11,317 nt of DNA from assembly GCF_000499385.1 (NCBI RefSeq), contig NW_013651733.1:5886-17202 (forward strand). The letters are read 5' to 3'. The DNA comes from Eimeria necatrix. Its lineage: Eukaryota; Apicomplexa; Conoidasida; Eucoccidiorida; Eimeriidae. The position numbers were made by a program, and so were the translations under genes. The first letter of the stretch is position 1; each line of letters begins with the position of its first letter. Positions 1 through 8,060 of this stretch are shown here, piece by piece. The notes beneath the pieces were generated by a model. It was not told the origin of the DNA and made no database searches. It saw nothing but the letters and a program-made list of their open reading frames with translations.

Positions 1-73
1 AGGCCGAGCAGGATTCGAACCCACGACCACCCGGTCCGTAGCCGGGCATTCTATCCAACTGAACTATCGGCCT
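1..73 (-). tRNA. tRNA-Arg (anticodon ACG)
   Basis: Read on the minus strand this folds into a complete 73-nt cloverleaf without CCA. The acceptor stem is 7 bp (AGGCCGA with TCGGCCT), the D stem 4 bp, and the anticodon stem CCCGG/CCGGG encloses the loop CTACGGA. That loop gives anticodon ACG, normally read as ICG for arginine CGN codons. The T arm is GTGGG-TTCGAAT-CCTGC, with two wobble pairs. The internal Pol III B box (GGTTCGAATCC) is perfect and the A box (TAGTTCAGTTGG) is good. There is no intron. The 3' end is at the window edge, so the Pol III terminator lies outside. It is transcribed away from the plus-strand gene that starts about 280 nt away. Confidence 0.96.
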
Positions 74-354
74 GACGTCTGCAGCTGCTGCTGAGTGCCA
101 GACTCTGGGCAACCTGCAATTTTTCTCTGAATTGCGTAATTTGTTCTTTTTAAGTTCTTTTAAAAAGTATTTTTAATTTTTTTTATTACGGTTTGAAGCT
201 GCTTATTTAGCTGCGAAGGGCAGACACAGCTCTGCATGCTGCAGAGCTTGAGGCCACCGGTATTGACTCGGGCAGGGGGGCCCCACAGCAGTGACCTTGG
301 GGCATTCAAGTGGCCACTGTAGTCCAAATTTGAATTTAATAGACAATTTTGTTT
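74..354. other. divergent intergenic region between tRNA-Arg and the plus-strand gene
   Basis: No convincing coding sequence is seen. Positions 118-185 are T-rich with several T runs. A 10-bp inverted repeat (CCAAATTTGA at 324-333, TCAAATTTGG at 374-383) brackets the proposed ATG at 355. The 5' UTR and promoter of the plus-strand gene should lie here, but no specific element can be identified. Confidence 0.5.
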
Positions 355-720
355 ATGAGCAGAGGCACAGGCCTCAAATTTGGAACCATCTGGGGCCCCC
401 ATCCTCCTCTGGGGGCCCCCAAACTGCCCAGATCATCCAGCCCCCATGAGGCGCTCCTGTTGAACCCCCTACACCACAACTTGACCACTGGTCAGTCCAT
501 TACAGGGGCCCAGGGGCAGCCTCAACGGATGCGGCTGCTCTACGGGGGCCCCTCTGGGGGCCCCCGGCCTCCTCGCCTCCGCGGGTCGTTCTTGCTGCAC
601 AGCAACGCAGCAGCAGCAGCAAAGACATTCCTACGACGGCAGCAGCAGCCTCTGCAGCAACCCAACCAGCTGCAGCAGCGGCGCCTTTCCCTGCCATTTG
701 CTGGCTTCACAACCCACACT

Positions 721-759
<39 letters not shown>

Positions 760-1100
760 GCAGCAGACTCGCTTTCACAGCAAAATAGGCCCCCCGTGAA
801 GCTGCCACCTTATGTTCAGCAGCTCACATTGGGCTCTTGGACTCTTTTCTTTTATCCTGTCCCTCAATACCTCAAGTCCATAGAAGGGGCCCTTGCCGGG
901 GCCCCCCAAGGGGCCCTGCAGGGGGCCCCCCAAGGGGCCCTGCAGGGGGGCCCCCAAGGGGCCCCGCAGGGGGGCCCCCAAGGGGGCCCCGAAGGACTTC
1001 CTGAGGAAGGTCCGAGTGCCTGGGAGGGGGCTGTGCTTGTTGCTGAAATGCAGCCTAGTCTGCTGTGTTTGGAGTGCTGCAGCAGCAGACTGCAGCAGCT

Positions 1101-1136
<36 letters not shown>

Positions 1137-2509
1137 TGCAAGGGGGTCTTCCCTTGAGGCGGAGACACGGAAGCAGCAGAGGCGACTCGCCAAGGGACTC
1201 TCGCTTCTCACCTCCTTTGATGGCGGTAGCCACGTCCTAAACCCTAAACCCTAAACCCTAAACCCTAAACCCTAAACCCTAGCCAGCAAATACTGCGGCC
1301 TGCCGCTGCAGGCGCCCCTAGAGTTTCCTAGACCTTCTTCTTGCCCTTAAGGGCCCCCCATTTGTTTTGCATTTCTTTGATTTTTAAATTTACTTTTTGC
1401 TGCTCTTTTGCTGCTTCTGTTTGCACAGGTTTGCTGCATGCAGCGCTGCTGCCAGTTGTCGTTGCTGCAGGGGCCCTGCAGGGTCTTGCAGGGGCCCCTG
1501 GGGGGCCCCCCAGGGGGGCCCCCCCCTTCTTCCAGGAGGCCCCCCCGTCGGCCTGTGGGGGCCCCCTGGGGGGCTGGGGGGGCCCCGCAGCTGGGGGAGG
1601 GGGCCCCACAGTAGGGGCGGGGGGGCCTCCGGGCCCCCCGGGGGGGCCCCCGGGGCCCCCGGGAGGGCCCCCGGGACCCCCGGGGGGGCCCCTGGGGCCC
1701 CCGGGGGGGACCCCGGGGCCCCCAGGGGGGCCCCCGGGGCCCCCGGGGGGGCCCCTGGGGCCCCTCGTTTATGCAGTAGACCGAAATAAAACCACAACAG
1801 CAAGAAGGCTGCAAGAGTGTTTGCTGCTGCAGGCGACGCAGCTGCGGGCCTTTAGGCGCTGCGTGCTGGAGGCCCTAGGGTCTCGCTGGGCTTGGGGGCC
1901 CCCAGATCCGAGGGGTGGGGGGCCCCCCAGCAGCCCCCGGGGGGGCCCCCAGTACCCTGGGGGGGGGCCCCCAGCCTCCACCGCCTGGGGGGCCCCCCAG
2001 TGGGCCCAGCAGCAAAAGGAGCTCTTCCCTGCGGGCTACCAAGTGCTGCTGGAAGAGAGGGCCTCTTGTGCTGCAGCAAATATCTGGAATGCAATTCAAG
2101 ACGCAGAAGCCCGAATGGGGCACTGGGGGCCCCCACAGGGCCCAGGGGGCCCCTGCGGGGGCCCCTCGGGGGGCCCCTTGGGGCCAGCTGGGGAGGCCCT
2201 TCATCAAGGGGGGCCCCGGGGGCCCCCAGCGGGAGGCCCCGCGGCACAGGGGGCCCCCTCAGCAGCCCAGGCTGAAGGAGAGGGTCATGTGGAATACTTG
2301 GGAGGGGGGCCCCCGGGGCCCCCGGGGCCTCCTGAGGGGGGAAGGGTACTGGGAGAAGGGCCCCCTGGGGGTGCCCCCCAGAGGGTCTCCTGGGAACCTC
2401 CCAGGGGGGCCCCTGGGGGCCCCCGCGTGGGCTTTGTGTTTTGTTCCGCAGCGCTGTTGCCGCTGCTGATTGAGGCCCTGCAGCAGGTGCATGCAGTGGA
2501 AGCCCCAAA

Positions 2510-2545
<36 letters not shown>

Positions 2546-2951
2546 TGCTGCTGCTGCAGGGGAGAAGGCGCACTACCGCACGTCTATGTTCGCTGCTCTG
2601 CATAGGTCGCCCCCGTGTCTGCTGCCTTTGCTGCTGCTGCGCTTCGTGCTGCTGCCTGCTGCTGCTGCTTATGGCATTGCTGCTGCTGTTGCTGCTCTTT
2701 CCTCTTGGGCCCGGGGCTGCCTCCACAGAGGCGAACCCCCAGCAGCAGCAGCAGCAGAGCTGCATGTGCCCATAGATGGGGATTCGCTGCCTCAGAGGCC
2801 CCAGAGGCCCCACAGGGGGCCCCTCGAGGGGGGCCCCCAGAGGCCCCACAGGGGGCCCCTCGAGGGGGGCCCCCCAAGGGGGCCCCCCTTAGGGACGGCA
2901 GCAAACCGAGCTGGTGGCTGGCAGCAAGGCCTGGGCGGTATACTTTCTTGA
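355..2951 (+). CDS. unrecognised Ala/Gly/Pro/Gln-rich protein, two exons (355-1225 and 1429-2951)
   Basis: The proposed product is 797 residues. Exon 1 starts at ATG 355; ATG 529 is an in-frame alternative. It carries Gln/Ala tracts, a conventional-looking stretch (about 790-885, including VQQLTLGSWTLFFYPVP) and a 24-nt repeat encoding GAPQGALQ-like units. It ends at donor G|GTAGCC (phase 1). Exon 2 begins after a strong pyrimidine tract and CACAG at 1428, also phase 1, so the frame continues as SFDG-GLLHAALLPVVVAAG. Exon 2 holds seven GGPPGPP-type heptads, segments of mixed composition (QVLLEERASCAAANIWNAIQ and VGFVFCSAALLPLLIEAL), a 17-Ala tract, a hydrophobic stretch rich in Leu/Ala that could be membrane-spanning, and a duplicated 12-residue unit before TGA. 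I do not recognise the family. GC-rich repeats stay open in several frames, so extra introns in exon 2 are possible. The phase-matched junction and non-repetitive segments argue for coding. Confidence 0.55.
721..765 (+). repeat. GCA (CAG-type) run encoding poly-Ala in exon 1
   Basis: A trinucleotide run with one GCG interruption encodes about 15 alanines. Such homopolymeric amino-acid repeats are characteristic of Eimeria coding regions. Confidence 0.9.
886..1000 (+). repeat. 24-nt minisatellite in exon 1 encoding GAPQGALQ-like units
   Basis: Degenerate tandem copies of a 24-nt unit containing GGGGCCCCCCAAGG and CCCTGCAG give repeating Gly-Ala/Gly-Pro-Gln. The unit length is a multiple of three and keeps the frame. 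Confidence 0.75.
1226..1428 (+). other. intron of the plus-strand gene, containing a telomere-like array
   Basis: The 203-nt intron starts GTAGCC and ends in a pyrimidine-rich tract followed by CACAG. Both boundaries are phase 1. The frame upstream meets a stop within the telomere-like repeat, so splicing is needed for the two open segments to form one protein. Confidence 0.65.
1236..1281. repeat. telomere-like array (CCCTAAA, about 6 units)
   Basis: This is a nearly perfect tandem array of the heptamer CCCTAAA, the C-strand of the TTTAGGG telomere repeat used by Eimeria. It begins 10 nt inside the inferred intron, next to the 5' splice site. Confidence 0.9.
1620..1766 (+). repeat. 21-nt minisatellite, seven units encoding GGPPGPP heptads
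   Basis: Seven consecutive 21-nt units encode GGPPGPP with substitutions (Leu or Thr at some Pro positions). The heptad period differs from collagen's strict Gly-X-Y triplet, so this is not a collagen triple helix. Nearly all bases are G or C, in alternating blocks. Confidence 0.85.
2514..2563 (+). repeat. self-complementary GCA-then-GCT run encoding poly-Ala
   Basis: A run of GCA codons turns directly into GCT codons. The DNA is a near-palindromic CAG/CTG hairpin, but the protein is uninterrupted alanine. Confidence 0.85.
2802..2873 (+). repeat. perfect 36-nt tandem duplication near the end of exon 2
   Basis: Two identical 36-nt units (2802-2837 and 2838-2873) encode QRPHRGPLEGGP twice. 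The units contain the CTCGAG and GGGGGGCCCC palindromes. The absence of differences suggests recent duplication. Confidence 0.9.
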
Positions 2952-3164
2952 ACACTCAACGCAAGTTTCTTGTGCTGCGGTTGCTGCTGCTGCGCTGCTG
3001 CTGTTGCTGCTGCAGTTGCTGCTTCTGCTGCTGGGCAGGGCTGCTGCTGTTGCTAAACGGCCCTGCTGCTGCTGCTGCCGCACGGACTTGCTGCCGCTGC
3101 TAAGGGGAAAAGGGTGCACACAGAAATACCCTAGAGACTGCTTTTAAATTCTAACAAGGCTAAG
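2952..3164. other. CTG-rich sequence downstream of the plus-strand stop
   Basis: Dense, imperfect CTG/TTG triplets occupy 2978-3100, followed by unique sequence. Pyrimidine-rich stretches ending in CAG resemble splice acceptors, so a further terminal exon cannot be excluded. The translation is mostly Leu/Cys/Ala from the triplets and gives no support for one. No clear polyadenylation signal was seen. Confidence 0.4.
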
Positions 3165-3432
3165 AACCTCAGGGGGCCCCTCTAAGAGCCTTAGGGGGCC
3201 CCTCTAAGAACCCTAGGGGCCCCCTATAAGAGCCTTAGGGGGCCCCTCTAGGTGCCCCATGGGGCCGATCTAAAGCGTCTCAAGGAGCCCCTCGACCCCT
3301 TCAGGGGGCCCCTCTGACAGCCTTAGGGGGCCTTTTTAAGGGCCTCAGGGGGCCCCTTAAAGGGCCTCGGGGGCCCCTTTAAGGGTCTCAGGGGGCCCCT
3401 TTAAGGGCTTCAGGAGGCACTTAAAGGGACCT
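3165..3432. repeat. 22-nt minisatellite with palindromic GGGGGCCCC core
   Basis: About a dozen degenerate units follow the pattern AGGGGGCCCCTCTAAGAGCC in the left half and CAGGGGGCCCCTTTAAGGGC in the right half. The spacing is mostly 22 nt and sometimes 21. Because the period is not a multiple of three, the array is unlikely to be coding. Confidence 0.85.
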
Positions 3433-3567
3433 TAATACTGGGGACTTATAACTAGAAATAGCAGAAGTTATGAAGGCGAAGGGGCCCTCCCGCCCCTCTC
3501 CTGGCTCTAGCCCACCTCAAGGAGGGCCCCCCAGGGGGCCCTCTTCGGGGTCCCCCCTTGACTAGGG

Positions 3568-3634
3568 GCCTTTTTTGCTGCTGCAGCAGCACTGCTGCTG
3601 CTGCAGCAGTGCTGCTGCAGCAGCAAAAAAAGGC
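3568..3634. repeat. 67-nt near-perfect palindrome (CTG/CAG arms with T6/A7 ends)
   Basis: The left arm 3568-3600 (GCC, six T, then GCTGCTGCAGCAGCACTGCTG and a further CTG) pairs with 3601-3634. There is one mismatch near the centre (3599/3602) and one extra A. No loop is needed, so it could extrude as a cruciform of about 33 bp. Confidence 0.9.
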
Positions 3635-3734
3635 ACTGCTGCTGCAGCAGCTAAAGGGCATTCTTTCTGAGCTTTTGGGGCTATGCTGGGCCTGCAAAAG
3701 GCCTATGGAGAGCAATCAAAAAGCAGCCAAAGGG

Positions 3735-3860
3735 CCTTCTGCAGGGGCCCCCTAATTCGTTAGGGGGCCCCCTAATCCTTTAGGGGGCCCCTTTGGGGAA
3801 CCCCGTAACCCTTTGGGGGGCCCTCTATCCCTCTAGGGAGGCCCCTAGCCCTTCAAGGGG
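3735..3860. repeat. second GGGGGCCCC-type array (CTAATCCTTTAGGGGG units)
   Basis: Degenerate copies of a unit of about 20-25 nt contain CCCCCTAATCCTTTAGGGGG-like palindromes. The core is shared with the array at 3165-3432 but the spacer differs. Confidence 0.75.
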
Positions 3861-4022
3861 ACCCAACAGCCGCTTTTGCTTCTGCAGCAGAAAGCCACGC
3901 AGCAGCAGCAGCACGGAGGCTGCACAAGTCTTTGCTGCTGCTGGCCACGCAGCTGGGGGCCCCCCGAGCTGGGGGCCCCCGGGTCTAGGGCTCAGCTGGG
4001 GGGCCCTCAGGCACTCCTAATA

Positions 4023-4110
4023 CTAATGAGGGGCCCCCAAAACGCAGTAAGGGGGGCCCCCAAAAAGCGGTAAGGGGGGCCCCCAAGAAGTGCTAAGGGG
4101 GGCCTCCCAG
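4023..4110. repeat. third GGGGGCCCCC array, 23-nt units
   Basis: About four units of AGGGGGGCCCCCAAAAAGCG followed by GTA-like bases repeat with a 23-nt period. The region around it is GC-rich and non-coding. Confidence 0.8.
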
Positions 4111-4139
4111 CATCGCTAGTGGAGATCTCTGTGGGACCC

Positions 4140-4310
4140 CAAGGGGGCCCCAACGGTGAAGGAGTCTTTTAGCATTTGAACTAAGGAGAAAGAAGTTCAT
4201 TTAATTCAAAGAAGTGAAGACTATTTTCCAAAAAAGGATTTGAAGAGCATCAAATAATGCCACAAATGCTTAGGAAAGTTCTCCTCTAGCGAGCGCCCCA
4301 GCAAGTCTCC
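4140..4310. other. unique AT-richer island between GC arrays
   Basis: Non-repetitive sequence of ordinary composition is flanked on both sides by GGGGCCCC arrays. No ORF of useful length and no RNA-gene signature was found. Confidence 0.5.
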
Positions 4311-4343
4311 TTAGGGGCCCCTTAAAGGCCCTCCCAGTAACTT

Positions 4344-4410
4344 GCTGCAGCAGCTGCAGCAGCAGTAGCAGCAGCAGCTGCAGCAGCAGCTGCAGCTGCA
4401 GCAGCAGCAG
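4344..4410. repeat. CTGCAG/CAGCAGCTG palindrome cluster
   Basis: Overlapping CTGCAG and CAGCTG palindromes embedded in CAG triplets give several alternative hairpins. It is non-coding, within the convergent intergenic region. Confidence 0.75.
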
Positions 4411-4429
4411 GGGACCCCCACGGCCTCCT

Positions 4430-4890
4430 GCGCTCTTCTAGCTCTGGGGGCCCCTCAGACCCTCTTAATTTCTGGGGGGCCCCCTCAGGGCCTCCTGGGC
4501 TCTGAAGGATTGGGGTCCCCCCCAGGGGGTTCCCTGGGGGCCCCCTCGAGTCGGAGGGTTACGGGGCCCCCTGGGGGCCCCCGAGGCTTTGGGGGCCTGG
4601 GGAGCCCCTGAAATCCCCCTGGGGGCCCCTGGAACCCCTTTGGGGGCCCCCTGGGGCCCCCTGGGGGCCCCCTGTGCTCGGGAGGATGCGAGTGACCTTG
4701 GAACTTCCTTGGGGGCCCCCAGGGGGCCGCTGGACGCGTGGGACTGTGGGGGCCGCTGAACCCTCCTAGGGGGCCCCCAGTGGGGGCCCCCTGTGCTCAG
4801 GGGGCAAAGGGGGCCCCTGAAAACCCCCTAGGGGCCCCCTGGGGAACCCCTGTGGCCGGGAAGCTGTGGGGCCCCTGGGGGCCCCCTTGG
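4430..4890. repeat. GGGGGCCCC-rich region without a fixed period
   Basis: Many palindromic blocks of the form CTGGGGGCCCCCT occur at irregular spacing. All frames read Gly/Pro/Ala and no frame shows non-repetitive protein. The region ends just downstream of the minus-strand gene's stop codon. Confidence 0.7.
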
Positions 4891-4910
4891 GGATGCTGGC
4901 TTTGTTTGTT

Positions 4911-5112
4911 TTAGACGAAGTTTTTGAGCAGCAATTTGTCTGTTTCGGAGTTTGTTTTTGTGTTGGAGTGGCTGGCATGTTTAAGTCGGAAAAGTTTTCT
5001 GTTTTTTTGAAACAAAGTTTGGACTTGTTTGGGGGTCATGGGGTGTCTGTACACCTCAAAGTTGAACAGCGCACCAAACGGCATGCGGCACTCCCCCGGG
5101 TCGCCCTCGTCC

Positions 5113-5157
<45 letters not shown>

Positions 5158-5288
5158 AGCAAGTCTGGGGGCTTCGGGGCTTTGCTGCGGTACTGCCGCA
5201 AACTGGCGTTGCCAATAACAGCCAAAGGGCCGCTGCAGCAGGCTGGGGCGGACCCTTGGTGCAGTCCGTCGATGTAAATGTGCGTGAC

Positions 5289-5338
<50 letters not shown>

Positions 5339-6168
5339 CCACCGCCACGAGGTGGTGCCAGCCTCTCTCCAAGTGCTGCAGAGAAGCAGCAGAAGGCACG
5401 AAGGGACAAAAAGAAGAAACAGAAGTGACACAAGTCTTTGCTGCTGCTCGGCTGCGCGGCCGCGCAAGGACTCCTGCAGCAGCAAAGGTGTACAGACACC
5501 CCGACCCCTAAACCCTAAACCCTAAACCCTAAACCCTAAACTCAGAAGCACAGCAAGCAGCAACAAGTGCAAGAAGAACCCACGAAGCAGCTGCAGCTCA
5601 GAAGAGGGAACTGGACTCCGAAGAGAAACAAACAAGGCTGAAAATGAAGTGGCAGCAGCAGAAGCAGCAGCAGCACAACAAGCCAACAGCGGCAGAGGCA
5701 GCAGCAGCAATACCAGAAGCAGCACCAGGAGCAGCCACAGCAACGCCAGAAGCGGTAGCCACAGCAATATCAGCAGCAGCCACAGAAGCCGCAGCAATAC
5801 CAGCAGCAGCAGCAGCAGCCGCCAAAGCAATACCAGCAGCAGCAGCAACCACAGCAATACCAGCAGCAGCAGCCACAGCAAAACCAGCCGCAGCAGCCGC
5901 AGCAACACCAGCAAACGCAGCAGCAGGACTGCTGCGCGTGCTGCTGCTGCTGCTGCTGCTGCTGCTGCAGCAACAGGCGCAGAACCTGGGGCCGCACCTA
6001 AAGTGCAGCAGCGGGGATCAGCAGCTAAAAAGGCGCCGCCGCTGCTGTTGCCAGCCAAGGCGTGGAAAGCTCCAGTTTGCTGCAGCGGCAGTTTGGCCCA
6101 GCAGGCCATAGTGAAGCCCTGGGGGCTGAGGGGCAGGGGGGGAACTAGGTGCAGGCTGCCCCGCAGCG

Positions 6169-6236
<68 letters not shown>

Positions 6237-6845
6237 GCCCGGCCCAGCGCCGTGTCCCACGCAGCCAGCAGCCCGTTGGGGGCCTCCACGAAGTCCCCCA
6301 GCCCCACAACCATCAGCTCGTGTCTCTTTGCTGCTGCTGCTGGCAGCAAATCGACATATTCTCCGTCGGACAGCACCTGCAGCAGCAGCTGCAGCGGCCG
6401 CTCCTCTGCTGCTGCGCTTTCCCGGGGCGCCAGCACCAGCTCCTCGCTGCTGCTGCTGCTCCCCTCGCTCCCGCTGCTGCTGCTGCGGCTCCCCTGCTTG
6501 CTGCTGCTGCTGCTGCTGCTGCTGCCCCGCTCCACCGGCACCTGCGGACCTGCGTAGGAAGACCGCCCAGCAGTCAGCGCGTACCGCAGCGGATAAGCTG
6601 CAGACACAGCCACAGCCGCAGCAAACACACACTGCAGCATCAGCAGCAGCTGCAGCAACGCTACCAGCAGCAGCAGCAACAGCAGCAATAACGCTACCAA
6701 CAGCAGCAGCAAAAACGACGCTGCCAGCAGCAGCAACAACAACAACAGTGACGCTATCAGCAGCAGCAGCGAGAAAGCTGTCAGCAGCAGCAGCAGCGCA
6801 ATAGTAGAGGAGGCAGCAGCAGCAGTGCAATAGTGGGAGTGGCAG

Positions 6846-6880
<35 letters not shown>

Positions 6881-7275
6881 GCAGCGGAGGGCTACTCGTG
6901 TAGTCGAAGGAGACTTCGTGGGGCCTAAAGGGTTTGGCGTAAACCCTCAAGTGGGCAAAACCCCCGAAGGGTTTGCTGCCCGAAAGATAATTGCCAATGT
7001 ACTTTATGGGGGCCCAAGAAACCCTAGGGACAAGTCCCCTGGGAGCCCCATCAAGGTAGAAGGCCATGCTGCCAGCTCCGTCTTGTGTTGCTGCTGCTGC
7101 TGCTGCTGCTGCTGCAGGCGAGGTCCTCCCTGCTGCTGCTGCTGCGCGCGACAGCGGCGGCGCTGCAGCAGCAACCACGTGCAGCAAATGCCAGCCCTCG
7201 CTTTCAAGGGACAAGTCCAGTCCTGAGGGAAAGTATTCTCGGGAGAGGCCATCGGACTGGACAGACCACTGGTCA

Positions 7276-7308
<33 letters not shown>

Positions 7309-7876
7309 GCTGCGGCCGCTGCGGCCGCTTCGATCGGCAGCCCCGCTCCAGCGCCGTCGGCCACAGCGCCCGCAGCAGCAGCAGCAGCAGCATTAGCAGC
7401 AGCAGCAGCAGAAGTGTCTGGAGGCCGCAGCAAAGAACCCACTGAACCCCCGTCAGCAGCAACACAAATGTGAATATCCAAATCCCCACAAAGCAGCGCA
7501 TGCAGACTCCCAGTTGCTGGCAGCGGGGTGTATATCCAGACAGCCAAAGTGTAGCCTGCTGCAGCAGCAAGCTCGCGGCGCAGCAGCAGCTGCGGCTGCA
7601 GCAGCAGCAAACTCTCGCCGCGCGTGCTGCCGCCCACTGCAGCAGCAGTTAACGGGTAGCAGCCCGAAATGTACTTCAATCCGTGAACTCCTGTTGCTGC
7701 ACATCTTTTCATTTCTCGAGAAGGCAAAGACAAATAATAAGCTGCTGCAGTGTACACTTGGGGTGTACATACACCTAACACGCGCTTGTGGCGCACCAGC
7801 GGGTCCGCCACCACCAGGCTCAGGTCCAGCAGCAAGTCCATCTCCAGCTGGCCCCCTGCTGCTGCTGCTGCTGGGC

Positions 7877-7907
<31 letters not shown>

Positions 7908-8020
7908 GTCCACAGCAGCAAGAAACCCGTCCCCAGCCTTCTTTGTGTCTCGGCGAGAAGCTATTTCGAAATAACGAGACATAGCAGCCGACGGGTCGAG
8001 AGTAAGAGAAAAGACCTGAA

Positions 8021-8060
<40 letters not shown>

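Larger units (their letters stand above)
5376..5997 (-). other. intron splitting LamG domain C
   Basis: The exon before it carries the N-terminal half of domain C (FTMACWAKL to FLAADP) and the exon after it the C-terminal half, starting at GWHHLVAV. Donor candidates are TTTAG|GTGCGG and CCCAG|GTTCTG. The acceptor TTCTCTGCAG at 5376 has a strong pyrimidine tract. The phases of the best sites do not match, so exact ends are uncertain. Confidence 0.55.

Noticed and set aside
1347..2508. Several long minus-strand ORFs of Gly/Pro/Ala
   Set aside because: GGGGCCCC-type DNA is open in nearly all frames. These frames contain little non-repetitive sequence and no splice logic.
3165..4110. CRISPR-like array
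   Set aside because: The repeats are contiguous degenerate minisatellites without unique spacers, and the context is eukaryotic nuclear DNA.
5649..6557. Long plus-strand ORF rich in Ser, Asn, Ala and Leu
   Set aside because: It is the antisense of CTG/CAG repeats in the LamG gene. Its only non-repetitive part overlaps minus-strand LamG coding, and it shows no domain of its own.
7683..7770. An 84-nt intron inside LamG exon 8015-6896 (GTGTATG to CAACAG)
   Set aside because: It has plausible GT and AG ends but its length is a multiple of three, it has no in-frame stop and a weak pyrimidine tract, so it was not called. It remains possible.
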